A stretch of DNA of 20,669 bases from Actinobacteria bacterium UBA2286. Its GTDB lineage: Bacteria > Actinomycetota > Coriobacteriia > Anaerosomatales > Anaerosomataceae. The notes under the pieces were generated by a model, which saw only the letters and a list, made by a program, of their open reading frames with translations, was not told the DNA's origin and did not search any database. Positions 6,034 to 14,777 of the stretch are shown in pieces. The stretch's first letter is position 1. Each line of letters begins with the position of its first letter. The translations under genes and the position numbers were made by a program. Where the stretch lies: NCBI GenBank assembly GCA_002345925.1, contig DDWM01000024.1:5047-25715 (forward strand), given 5' to 3'.

Positions 6034-7451
6034 TGTCTGGCGTTCGGGGCGCAGGTCTTCTCGGCCACACAGGACGGCGCTTGAGACCCTCGACCGATGT
6101 CCTCCCATGCGATATCGGCGATCCGCCGATACGACTCGGCGTAGTCGTCGAGCATGGGAGCGAATTCACCCAGCAGCCTGCGTGCCTGCGGATGAGTGGC
6201 GTAGGCGCCATGTGAAGCGACCACGTCACGCAGCACGTCGGTGTTGTCGATGATCATGCACGGTCGCAGAAGGTTGTCGCTGTAGGGCTGACGCGACCGT
6301 ATGGCCTGGAAGAGCGGGCTGTTGAGCGCCTGGGCAAGCGGTACGTGCTTGATGTTGTCCGTGGCGAAGTGCGCGAAGATACATGGCTCCACATCGCCGT
6401 TCGCGTTGACGTGGAAGTACTGCCGTCCTCCCGCGATGCATCCCCCAACGTACGGCGCGTCGTTCCAGAAGTCGATGACGAAGACCTCCTTGTTCATGCG
6501 GATCCACTGCGCGCCGCGTTGCCTGAGAAGTTCTCGCTGCTCCGGCGTCGGCATGAGCGCGGGGTCGGCGTCCTCGCCGACGGGCATGTAGAGGAAATGC
6601 CAACCCCAGAGGCATCCTTCGTCCACCAGCATGTCGATGAACTCATCGGCGATCATGTCCTCGCAGTTCGCCGAGGTTATCATCGAGGAGAATCCGAAGG
6701 GCACGCCTGCCGCCCTGAGATGGCGAAGACCTTCGATCGCACGATCGAACACGCCGTCGCCGCGTCGGGAGTCGTGCGCCTCCTTCAGGCCATCGACACT
6801 GACCGAGATCGAGATGTTGCCGAGCTCTGCCAGCCGGTGTGCGAGCGGCTCGGTCAGGAGAGTACCGTTGCTGAATGCCATGAATGCCATGTCATCGTGT
6901 CTTGCCGCAAGGTCAAGAACGTCAGAGCGCACGAACGGCTCGCCGCCCAGCAGGATGATGTTGCTGATGCCTAGGTCATTCGCCTCAGAGAGAACGCGAT
7001 CCATCACCTCATAAGACAGATCGTCGTTCTTGGTGTAATCGGCCGCATAGCAGCCGGTGCAGTGCAGATTGCAGCGCATCGTCGGACTCATGAGCATGAT
7101 ACTCGGCGGGCGGAAGCCCTGGTCTCGCAGGGCCGCATCTCGTTTCGTACGACCCCTCCAGGTACCGTTGACGAGCGCGTTGGTGAACAGGCGCGCGCGG
7201 CAGTCCGGCGCCGTCTGTCGCAGACCGCGAAGGGCGGTGCGTACCGGAGCCGGCAGCTCACCGTCTTCTCCCGGTTCGACGTACTTCCTCACGTTCGCGA
7301 TGACCTGCTTGTGATCCTCGGCCGTCGCTATGCGTTCCGCCAGGTCCACAAGGCGCGTCAGTTGCTTCTCGGGCTTGTCTCCGAGGATCCTCATGGCCTC
7401 TTTGACCGCATACTCGGTCGACCTCTGACGCAAATGCTCTGTTGTTCCCAC
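6030..7451 (-). CDS. Radical SAM protein with SPASM-like C-terminal Cys cluster
   Basis: A 473-residue radical SAM enzyme. Cys127, Cys131 and Cys134 in CNLHCTGC bind the SAM-cleaving 4Fe-4S cluster, followed by GGEP (169-172) for SAM binding. Further Cys at about 338 (GGCIAGG), 357 (VEPCIF) and 398 (RPCM) look like a SPASM-type auxiliary cluster region. An unusual N-terminal extension of about 115 residues precedes the barrel, rich in charged helix. The start is GTG 7451, with GGAGG at 7461-7465 nine bases upstream; the nearby ATG is out of frame. It sits 57 bases downstream of a P-type ATPase and overlaps the flippase gene by four bases, so the pair probably works together, perhaps making and moving a modified lipid or small molecule. 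Its substrate is unknown. The cluster requires anaerobic or microaerobic conditions. Confidence 0.82.
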   Translation of the reverse strand: MGTTEHLRQRSTEYAVKEAMRILGDKPEKQLTRLVDLAERIATAEDHKQVIANVRKYVEPGEDGELPAPVRTALRGLRQTAPDCRARLFTNALVNGTWRGRTKRDAALRDQGFRPPSIMLMSPTMRCNLHCTGCYAADYTKNDDLSYEVMDRVLSEANDLGISNIILLGGEPFVRSDVLDLAARHDDMAFMAFSNGTLLTEPLAHRLAELGNISISVSVDGLKEAHDSRRGDGVFDRAIEGLRHLRAAGVPFGFSSMITSANCEDMIADEFIDMLVDEGCLWGWHFLYMPVGEDADPALMPTPEQRELLRQRGAQWIRMNKEVFVIDFWNDAPYVGGCIAGGRQYFHVNANGDVEPCIFAHFATDNIKHVPLAQALNSPLFQAIRSRQPYSDNLLRPCMIIDNTDVLRDVVASHGAYATHPQARRLLGEFAPMLDDYAESYRRIADIAWEDIGRGSQAPSCVAEKTCAPNARQ

Positions 7452-7508
7452 AGTACATCGCCTCCGTTTGTCGTGACGGCACATCCCGGCAGCCTGGACC
7501 GCGAGGTC

Positions 7509-10100
7509 CTACCGAGTGGTGCTGGAATGCCCCTGCGTTCTCGATCCCGAAATCGCCTTGTATGCCTCGAACCAGGCCACACCAGCGAATCCGGCGGCCA
7601 GAGCGATCAATGATTCGGGCAGCGAGATCTGACCGAAATGGAACGCGTTCCGAGCTGCTGGCACTGTTAGCAGCGCGAGCAGTAGCGCGCACGTGATGCC
7701 GAACATCCAGGGCAGTGTGCGGTTCGTCCGCTCTCTGAATGAACGCCATATCGACAACCGCCACGAGCGGTTGATGAGAATCAGCGCGAGGTTACCCACG
7801 ACGAGAGTCACGAAGGTGAGGGACCGCACCACGTCATCAGATCTGTGCGTAAGGATGCCCCAGATATAGACGCCGAACACTGCCACGAGCGTCGATGCGC
7901 CCTGGAGGAATGCGATTGTGAGTACTCTCCGTCCAAACATCGGCTCTCCGAGCCCTCTAGGAGCCAGGTCCATGATGTCGGGATCCACGGGCTCAGCTTC
8001 GAAGACCACCGAGCAGGCGGGATCGATGATGAGCTCAAGAAACGCGATCTGTGCCGGCATCAGCACAAGCGGCCAGTCGGTCACGAACACAGGGATGAGC
8101 GACATCCCGGCGATTGGCACATGTACTGCGATGATGTATGACATCGCCTTGCGCAGATTGTCGAAGATGCCACGACCCTGGCGTATGCCTCCCGCGATGG
8201 AGGAGAAGTCGTCATCGGTGATGACGATGGCTGCCGATTCACGCGCCACATCCGTACCGCGTGCGCCCATCGCGATACCGATATCGGCCGCTCGCAGCGC
8301 GGGGGCGTCGTTCACGCCGTCGCCAGTCATGCCGACCACCTCGCCGTTGGTCTTCAGCGCGCGAATCAGCTGGAGTTTCTGCTCCGGGACCATTCGCGCA
8401 AAGACACTGACCGAGCCGATACGGCGCGCAAGTTCCTCGTCAGACATCGCTTCGAGTTCCGGACCGGTGATGCACTCGGTCGGGTTTTGAAGGCCGATCT
8501 CGCGGGCGATCGCGAGTGCGGTCCCTGGATAGTCGCCGGTGATCATCACCGTGCGAACGCCAGCGCCCGCGCACTGCACGACCGCATCGGCGACACCGGG
8601 TCTGACCGGATCGTGCAGACCGGCAAGCCCGAGGTATTTGAAGTCGAAGTCGTGTTGCTCAGGAGGCAGACCTTCTTCACGGCTGAAGTACGCCTGCGCT
8701 ACGCCGAGCACGCGCTGCCCATTGGCGGTTGCCGCCTCGACCTGGGCGGTCAGCCCTGCGAGCATTCCGGCATCGAAATGGCACAGGTCGGCTATCGCCT
8801 CCGGAGCCCCCTTCGCTGCGATCACGTACTGGTCGCCGTCCGGGGAGCGCCAGACGTGCGAGAGCGCCAACAGCCGTTCAGAGAGCGGGTACTCGCGGAC
8901 AAGGTCCCAGTCGGCATGAAGATGCTCCGTCTCAGCGAGGTACTGTTCGCCGAGCACCTTGAAGGCTGTGTCCATCGGGTCGAAGGGATCGACCGGTGAA
9001 GCCAGAACGGCGAACTCTGCGATCTGATGGAACCGCTCAGGTAGCGGCCCCTCGCCGATGCGGAATGCCTCCCCGTCCATGATGAGTTCGCGCACGGTCA
9101 TCTGGTTCATGGTGAGTGTGCCGGTCTTGTCGACGCAGATGACTGTGGCGGAGCCGAGTGTCTCGAGCACGGGCGTCCGCCGTGTCAGCACGTGCTTCTG
9201 CGAGAGCCGCCAGGCGCCGAGCGCGAGAAACACGGTCAGTACGACCGGGAACTCCTCTGGAAGCATCGCCATCGCGGTGCCGATGCCCGCAAGCAGTCCC
9301 TCGAGCCAATGGCCCCGCGTGAGACCGTAGACCACAACGACAATCACAGCCGCGCCCAGTCCGAGTGTGGCAATGGTGCGCACAAGGCGGTCGACCTCGC
9401 GCTGCAGAGGCGTCCGCTCGGGCTCGATATCGCGTAGCGCAGTACCGATGCGGCCGAGCTCGGTCGCGATGCCCGTTCCCTTCACCAGTGCGATACCTTG
9501 ACCTTTGACCACCAGCGTGCCGGAGAACAGCCATGGCGTGGCATCACCCCCTGGCCGACCGATCGGCTCCGTGAGTACATCTCGATCGCACTCGGCCTTG
9601 CGAACCGGCACCGATTCTCCGGTGAGCGCAGACTCATCGACCGAGAGGCTCATGCATTCCATCAACACGGCGTCGGCCGGCACACGGTCGCCCTCGGCTA
9701 GCAACAGGCAGTCACCGCGCACGACATCACGACCGGGAATCCGTATGCGATTGCCGTCCCGCAACACGAGCGCTCGTGGTGCCGATAGGTCATGCAGCGC
9801 GCCCAGTGCATTCTCTGTCTTGTGCTCCTGATAGACCTCGATGCCTATCACGACCACCACGAACGACATGAGAATGACACCGTCGAACGGCTCGGCCAGG
9901 AGGAAGTTCACAGTCCCTGCACCCAGAAGCAGCAGCAACATGGGCTCACGGATGACGTCCCATGCCTGTCGCAGCAGGGTGCGTTTCCTCGCGGTCGGCA
10001 ACTCGTTGGGGCCGTCTATGCTGAGCCGTTCCGCCGCCTCGGCGGACGTCAGTCCGACAAGCCCGATGTCCTTTAGTTCTGTCAACGTGCGTCCCCCCAT
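7509..10100 (-). CDS. P2-like cation-translocating P-type ATPase (first type, 863 residues)
   Basis: A full-length P-type pump with N-terminal cation ATPase segment (GLTSAEAAERLSIDGPNELP), TGES (160-163), M4 motif PEEFP (281-285), phosphorylated Asp324 in VDKTGTLT, nucleotide-site KGAPE (about 430-434), GDGVNDAP (593-600) and a C-terminal membrane block. The layout is like Ca2+ (P2A) pumps, but the M6 ligand stretch reads E-L-I-I-D (Glu689, Asp693), not the Asn-x-x-Thr-Asp of SERCA, so the ion is not certain; Ca2+, Mn2+ or another cation are possible. The frame begins at ATG 10100; a TTG six codons in (10085) with the G-run just before it is a possible alternative start. It lies 25 bases after the MFS gene, in the same operon as a second, shorter pump. 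Confidence 0.85.
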   Translation of the reverse strand: MGGRTLTELKDIGLVGLTSAEAAERLSIDGPNELPTARKRTLLRQAWDVIREPMLLLLLGAGTVNFLLAEPFDGVILMSFVVVVIGIEVYQEHKTENALGALHDLSAPRALVLRDGNRIRIPGRDVVRGDCLLLAEGDRVPADAVLMECMSLSVDESALTGESVPVRKAECDRDVLTEPIGRPGGDATPWLFSGTLVVKGQGIALVKGTGIATELGRIGTALRDIEPERTPLQREVDRLVRTIATLGLGAAVIVVVVYGLTRGHWLEGLLAGIGTAMAMLPEEFPVVLTVFLALGAWRLSQKHVLTRRTPVLETLGSATVICVDKTGTLTMNQMTVRELIMDGEAFRIGEGPLPERFHQIAEFAVLASPVDPFDPMDTAFKVLGEQYLAETEHLHADWDLVREYPLSERLLALSHVWRSPDGDQYVIAAKGAPEAIADLCHFDAGMLAGLTAQVEAATANGQRVLGVAQAYFSREEGLPPEQHDFDFKYLGLAGLHDPVRPGVADAVVQCAGAGVRTVMITGDYPGTALAIAREIGLQNPTECITGPELEAMSDEELARRIGSVSVFARMVPEQKLQLIRALKTNGEVVGMTGDGVNDAPALRAADIGIAMGARGTDVARESAAIVITDDDFSSIAGGIRQGRGIFDNLRKAMSYIIAVHVPIAGMSLIPVFVTDWPLVLMPAQIAFLELIIDPACSVVFEAEPVDPDIMDLAPRGLGEPMFGRRVLTIAFLQGASTLVAVFGVYIWGILTHRSDDVVRSLTFVTLVVGNLALILINRSWRLSIWRSFRERTNRTLPWMFGITCALLLALLTVPAARNAFHFGQISLPESLIALAAGFAGVAWFEAYKAISGSRTQGHSSTTR

Positions 10101-10125
10101 CGCAGAGAACCGCCAAGCGCCCCAC

Positions 10126-11433
10126 TCATGATGTCTCGGTCAGCGCCGGGACACGCAGCCCAGGAAGCGTCATGAACAGTGCGGCCGATGCGACCGCACC
10201 GACAGCTCCTAGTGCGAACGGCGCCCACGGGCCGACCGTGTCCCACAGAAGCCCCGCAAGAGCACTCGCGACGAGAGTCATGATGCCGGTGACGGTGCCC
10301 AGAAGCCCGATGGACGTGGCCCTCAGCTCACGGGGTACGAGATCGACCGCGAATGCTTTGCCGACACCGTCGGTCGCAGCGATGTAGATGCCGTAGATGG
10401 CGAACAAGACTACGACGTGCCAGGTCTCCGTAGCGAAAGCGAACCCGACGTAGACGGCCGCGAAGACGAGCATTCCGCCCACGAGAACCGAGCGGCGGCT
10501 GAGCTTGTCGGAGAGATGCCCCAACGGAAGGCTCGCAAGCGCATACACGAGGTTGTAGAGCGTGTACACGAGCACGACGGCGGTCGTCGTGAAGCCCAGC
10601 TGCTTGGCACGCAGGATCAGGAAGACGTCGCTCGAGTTGACGAGCACGAACGGCAGCCACGCTACAAGATAGAGCCTGAAGCGCGACGGGATGGACGCCC
10701 AGCGCAGTGGCTCACGCTTCTCATCAGCGCAGGATAGATGCGCTTCGGGCTCAGCGATAGCGACATCGCGCTTCCGGCGGGCCGGATCGGATACCGTCAG
10801 GACCAACAGTGCTCCAACGAGCCCGGGGACCACGGCCAGACCGATGACCTTGCGCAGATCCCCGCCGGCCGTCGAGAGCAGTACGAGTGCCAGCAACGGA
10901 CCAACGACCGCGCCGAGCGTGTCCATGGCCCGGTGCCAGCCGAAGGCCGCGCCACACACTGCCGGGTCGGTGCTATCGGCGAGTATCGCGTCACGTGGAG
11001 CGGACCGGAAGCCCTTCCCGGTCCGGTCGAGGAGTCTTGCGACGAGCACAAGGGGCCACGTGTGAGAGATCCCGATCAGCAGCTTGGCGAGTGCCGACAG
11101 CGTGTACCCGCCGAAGACCAGCTCGATGCGTCGCCCCGTTCGGTCGGCAATGCGGCCCGACACGGTCTTGAGGATGGATGCGGTCGCCTCGGCCGCACCT
11201 TCGATGATGCCGACGATCGATGCGGGGGCGCCGAGCACGCTTGTGAGGAAGATCGGCATAAGCGGGTAGAGCATCTCGGACGACACATCCGCGAAGAAGG
11301 AGACGAGCCCGAGCCGCAGTACGTTCGGTGAGAGTGCGCGACGCCACGCGGGCCGAGTGTCTGGTTCGACCGCATCCCCCGGGGAGATCTCGCAGGTCGG
11401 GGGTTCAAGATCATCGTCTTGTGGACTAGGCAT
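10126..11433 (-). CDS. MFS transporter
   Basis: A 435-residue major facilitator with about 12 hydrophobic helices after a polar, acidic N-terminal tail of about 35 residues. Family-typical features include NVLRLGLVSFFADVSSEMLYPLMP at the first helix, the loop 2-3 motif GRIADRTGRR (near residue 94), GKGFRSAPRDAI after helix 4 and GHLSDKLSRR in the second half. It resembles bacterial drug or small-molecule exporters of this type, but the substrate cannot be assigned. The start ATG (11431-11433) overlaps the end of the upstream ATPase gene by eight bases. It sits between two P-type ATPases, implying coordinated expression. Confidence 0.82.
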   Translation of the reverse strand: MPSPQDDDLEPPTCEISPGDAVEPDTRPAWRRALSPNVLRLGLVSFFADVSSEMLYPLMPIFLTSVLGAPASIVGIIEGAAEATASILKTVSGRIADRTGRRIELVFGGYTLSALAKLLIGISHTWPLVLVARLLDRTGKGFRSAPRDAILADSTDPAVCGAAFGWHRAMDTLGAVVGPLLALVLLSTAGGDLRKVIGLAVVPGLVGALLVLTVSDPARRKRDVAIAEPEAHLSCADEKREPLRWASIPSRFRLYLVAWLPFVLVNSSDVFLILRAKQLGFTTTAVVLVYTLYNLVYALASLPLGHLSDKLSRRSVLVGGMLVFAAVYVGFAFATETWHVVVLFAIYGIYIAATDGVGKAFAVDLVPRELRATSIGLLGTVTGIMTLVASALAGLLWDTVGPWAPFALGAVGAVASAALFMTLPGLRVPALTETS

Positions 11434-13870
11434 CCGCGCGCACCTCGATCATCTGTGGCGTACGTGAGCTGACGTGCTTGCGCACCTCAAGCAAGGACAT
11501 CCAGGCAACGACGAGCAGTGGTGTTATGAGTGCCGTTCTGATCGGCAGCGCTGAGAGATCGAGCCGCATCGCGATTCCAGGTACCCCGAAGCTGACGGCG
11601 AGGAATACCGCGGTCGCAAGTGCCCAGATGTTGACCACCTTGTTGGAGAAGAGCCCGACGCTTGCGAGTGACTGGCGGTCTGAGCGTGACACAAAGGCAA
11701 GGGCGACGTGTCCCACCATCCAGGCGAGGAAGGCGAGTGAGCCCTGCTGGTCGACGGACATCCCGCTCGTCATGGCATACCCGTAGGCGGCGATTACGGG
11801 CACGAAGAGGAACGCACTCTTAACGAAGAGGTCTTTGAGCTGCGGTCCGTCCAAGATGTTCGTGGTCATGGCCTCAGGGCGACGTGTGCGGATGTCGCCC
11901 TCGGCCGGCTCGGCCACGAAGCCCGCCGAGGCAGCGAGGTCCATGAACAGCTCCAAGAGGATGATCTGCACCGGTGAAAAGGGCAGCGGAAGACCGAACA
12001 GAGCCGGGAGCAGGAAGACGAGGATCAGCGCGGCCTTCACCGACAGGTAATACTTCACGCCTTTGCGGAGGTTGTCGTGGAAGCTGCGTCCCTCGAACAC
12101 CGCATGCGCGATCGTTGCGTAGTCATCGTCAGCCAGTACGGCATCTGCCGCCTCCTTGGCGACATCGGTGCCACGGACTCCCATGGCGATGCCGATGTCT
12201 GCGGCCTTGATCGCCAGTGCGTCGTTGATGCCGTCACCGGTCACGGCGACGCTCAGGCCAGCATGCTGTAGCGCAGCGACGATACGGTACTTGTGCTGTG
12301 CTGTGGTTCGCGCGAAGACGCTCACGTGCCTGATGCACTCGCCGAGCGCCTGATCATCCATCGCGTTCAGCGCGTCGCCGGTAACGACGGCCGGCGTCCC
12401 GTCGCCGATGCCCGCCTTGAGGGCGATCGCGGCGGCGGTTGCGGGATGGTCGCCGGTCACCATGATGGTTCGGACGCCAGCGTCTTTCATGGCTGCGATC
12501 GCCCCGGGCACCTCGGGACGGAGGGGGTCGGAGAACGTCAACAGCGCAACGAACCCTAGATCCCGCTCGAGTTCTCCGAACGGTACATCCGCGTTCTCGT
12601 CGGTGACCTTCGCCAGCGCGACGGCGATGAGGCGGCTTCCCTTGGCGGTCTCCGTGTCAAGGGTATCCCGAACGCTGTCCGGCACGAACGCACACCGTTC
12701 GAACACCTGCTCGGGTGCCCCGCTCACGAAGAGCGTGCCATCTTCTCGCAGCACCGCTCTGGTCTTGCTGCCGTCGCCAAGGTCGCGTTTGCGCACGATC
12801 TCGCGGGAGTCGAGCGACACGCCGAGTACCTCGGCATGTCGCATCAGTGCGAGATCGATTGGTGTGGTGTCGATCGCAGAGACCGCGCCCAACGCGGCGG
12901 CCACCGCGTCTTCATCCGTGAGAAGTGAGGAGATGCCGGTGAGTGTCATGCGACTCTCTGTCAGTGTCCCGGTCTTGTCGGTGACGATGACGCTCACGCT
13001 TCCCATACTCTCGGCGGCCGCGAGACGTCTGACGAGAAACCCCTTCTTGGACAACCGATAGGATCCTAGGCCGAGCACCATCGTGATGATGATCGGCATC
13101 TCCTCTGGGATGGTGGCGAAAGACAATGACAACCCGATGAGAAGCATTTCATCGAGTGGTCTGCCCTGCAGAAGGCCGATGAGCGGGATCGCGACCGAGA
13201 AGGCCACGGCGACCCAGACAAGTCTCCCCGAGAGATCCTTCATCGCCTTCTGCAGTGGGGTCTTCGGAGGTCTCACGGTCTTGAGACCCTCGGCGAGCGC
13301 GCCGAGCCTCGTCGCTTTGCCCGTGGCGCTGACTTCGGCGATGCCGTCCCCAGCGATCACCACGGTTCCTGCATACACCTCATCGCCCACGGCCTTCTCG
13401 GCGGGGAAGGACTCGCCGGTGATGGAGGCCTCATCGATGTGGATACCGACGGTGTCAAGCATCGTGGCGTCGGCTGCTGTCTTTGTGCCTGAGGCGAGTA
13501 TGAGCAGGTCGCCAGGTACGATGGCAGCGGCGTCGACCTGAACCGCAAGGCCATCTCGCATCACGGTGGCCCTGGGACTCGTAATCTCCGAAAGGCGCTG
13601 GATGGCCTTCTTGGCGCGGTACTCGTTCTGCACTTCAGCCAGGGCGAGGAAGAGGATGACCGCAAAGATGGTTACCGCGTCGCCTGGCTCGCCCAGCAAG
13701 GAGTACAGGACGCCGACGATGAGCAGGAGCAGGATCATCGGCTCCCGCAGCTCCTCCCAAAGGATGTCCCAGAAGGTGATGCCCGAGGGGGAGATGATGA
13801 CATTGGGTCCCGCGACGCTAAGTCGCTGTGATGCCTCGTTCGACGTCAGGCCGTCGTGGTGCGTGCGCAT
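11426..13870 (-). CDS. P2-like cation-translocating P-type ATPase (second type, 814 residues)
   Basis: A compact P-type pump with TGES (151-154), M4 motif PEEMP (255-259), phosphorylation Asp298 in TDKTGTLT, TGDGIND (about 544-550) and M6 residues Glu640 and Asp644 (LLELFMDLA), again E-x3-D as in its operon neighbour. Two departures from the family norm stand out. The usual KGAPE of the nucleotide domain is SGAPE (384-388), and the hinge motif NDAPAL is NDALAI. The nucleotide-binding insert is short (Asp298 to about residue 440). The core catalytic residues are intact, so it is probably active. The ATG at 13870 has GGAG about ten bases upstream, and the ChrB-like gene ends 48 bases before. 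The ion is unknown. Confidence 0.85.
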   Translation of the reverse strand: MRTHHDGLTSNEASQRLSVAGPNVIISPSGITFWDILWEELREPMILLLLIVGVLYSLLGEPGDAVTIFAVILFLALAEVQNEYRAKKAIQRLSEITSPRATVMRDGLAVQVDAAAIVPGDLLILASGTKTAADATMLDTVGIHIDEASITGESFPAEKAVGDEVYAGTVVIAGDGIAEVSATGKATRLGALAEGLKTVRPPKTPLQKAMKDLSGRLVWVAVAFSVAIPLIGLLQGRPLDEMLLIGLSLSFATIPEEMPIIITMVLGLGSYRLSKKGFLVRRLAAAESMGSVSVIVTDKTGTLTESRMTLTGISSLLTDEDAVAAALGAVSAIDTTPIDLALMRHAEVLGVSLDSREIVRKRDLGDGSKTRAVLREDGTLFVSGAPEQVFERCAFVPDSVRDTLDTETAKGSRLIAVALAKVTDENADVPFGELERDLGFVALLTFSDPLRPEVPGAIAAMKDAGVRTIMVTGDHPATAAAIALKAGIGDGTPAVVTGDALNAMDDQALGECIRHVSVFARTTAQHKYRIVAALQHAGLSVAVTGDGINDALAIKAADIGIAMGVRGTDVAKEAADAVLADDDYATIAHAVFEGRSFHDNLRKGVKYYLSVKAALILVFLLPALFGLPLPFSPVQIILLELFMDLAASAGFVAEPAEGDIRTRRPEAMTTNILDGPQLKDLFVKSAFLFVPVIAAYGYAMTSGMSVDQQGSLAFLAWMVGHVALAFVSRSDRQSLASVGLFSNKVVNIWALATAVFLAVSFGVPGIAMRLDLSALPIRTALITPLLVVAWMSLLEVRKHVSSRTPQMIEVRADA

Positions 13871-13918
13871 ATAGGATCAGCTCCGAGTGTTCGCGTGAGG
13901 ATCGTCGAGCGGCAGGAC

Positions 13919-14707
13919 CTACCACTCGACCTCGAGTTCCAGCTTGCGCTTGCCATTTCGATCCAGGAACTTGACCTCAAGCACCGCAGACGGCGGCAAC
14001 GTGCCGACTTGTGTCTCGTTGACAGCGAGCTGGTCGCGCTCCAGTTCATCGACGATCTGGTGCAGGCGCTCGATGATGTCAGCTCGCGCGAGAACATCGC
14101 GCGTCTTGATCTTCACTGCCGGAGCTGCATCCTCAGGGGGGGCGGTTCCCTGTGAACCGCTCGCTATGTTCGACGTGAGCGCAGGCGTGGAAGACTCCTC
14201 GAGACAGGCTTGCGCCCTCTGCAGCACTTCAAGCACTCGCGTGCGCTGCGGCGCGACAAAATAGTCTCGGGAGGTGATCGACTCGAATAGTGCGCGAGCA
14301 CGATCAAGGTCGCCGCGGGCATCCTCGATCTCGCTTTCATCGAAGGTGCCGCGTGCGACCTTTCTGTCGATGTGACTGATGATCTCCTCCAGGTCTTCGG
14401 CGACCTCGGCGTACTCCTCGTCACGAAGTCGATCCATGTCCGCGACGAACTGCGCTTCCTTCTCGGGGTCGATAGACGGGATCTCGAGGATCGTGCCCTC
14501 ACCGCCTCCTTGCTCGACTTGTCGCATGAGCTGCGAGAGGCCGAGGCGCACCTCGGGAGTATCCGGGAACAAATACGTCGACTGCTGAATGGCCAATCCG
14601 CCGAGTTCCTTCGCCTGTTTCCATACCCCCACGCGCAGTGTCGACGGCTTGGTCGGCACGCGGTAGATGGCGGTGAGCCACGGTTGACCGATGGGATGTT
14701 TTGACAT
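13919..14707 (-). CDS. ChrB N-terminal domain / amphi-Trp domain fusion protein
   Basis: A 262-residue soluble protein. Residues about 10-110 match the ChrB N-terminal pattern: WLTAIYRVPTKPSTLRVGVW, LGGLAIQQSTYLFPDTPE, then an EGTILEIPS strand and a DEEYAEVAEDLEE helix. After an acidic, helix-rich middle and a Thr/Ser/Pro/Ala-rich linker (about 170-193), residues about 195-262 match an amphi-Trp domain, ending in the typical basic-alternating LELEVEW. Start ATG 14707 has TGGAGA six bases upstream; a longer frame to 14737 adds ten residues over the untranslated leader. It is the first gene of the six-gene run. ChrB proteins are linked to chromate response, but no ChrB C-terminal or ChrA domain is present, so the role may be sensing or regulation of the pumps that follow. 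Function is inferred. Confidence 0.68.
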   Translation of the reverse strand: MSKHPIGQPWLTAIYRVPTKPSTLRVGVWKQAKELGGLAIQQSTYLFPDTPEVRLGLSQLMRQVEQGGGEGTILEIPSIDPEKEAQFVADMDRLRDEEYAEVAEDLEEIISHIDRKVARGTFDESEIEDARGDLDRARALFESITSRDYFVAPQRTRVLEVLQRAQACLEESSTPALTSNIASGSQGTAPPEDAAPAVKIKTRDVLARADIIERLHQIVDELERDQLAVNETQVGTLPPSAVLEVKFLDRNGKRKLELEVEW

Positions 14708-14728
14708 CAGAGTCTCCAGATCTATGGG

Positions 14729-14777
14729 ATACAACATGTGTTATAGCAGCGTGTGTTGCGTTGTGCAAGAGTTGTAT
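14729..14777. promoter_or_regulatory. Inverted repeat ATACAAC/GTTGTAT bracketing the operon promoter
   Basis: Perfect 7-bp arms at 14729-14735 and 14771-14777, centres 42 bases apart (about four helical turns), enclose the whole promoter. This geometry fits two repressor or activator half-sites on the same face of the helix. The binding protein is unknown; the ChrB-like product is a candidate. Confidence 0.5.
14740..14768 (-). promoter_or_regulatory. Promoter of the six-gene transporter operon
   Basis: On the minus strand, TTGCAC (14763-14768), a 17-base spacer and TATAAC (14740-14745), the latter five of six. Transcription would start near 14733, leaving a leader of about 25 bases before ATG 14707. 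Confidence 0.55.

Noticed and set aside
6034..6108. Longer N-terminus for the flippase (start 6108)
   Set aside because: It is fully inside the radical SAM gene; the GTGA overlap at 6030-6033 is the more natural coupled start.
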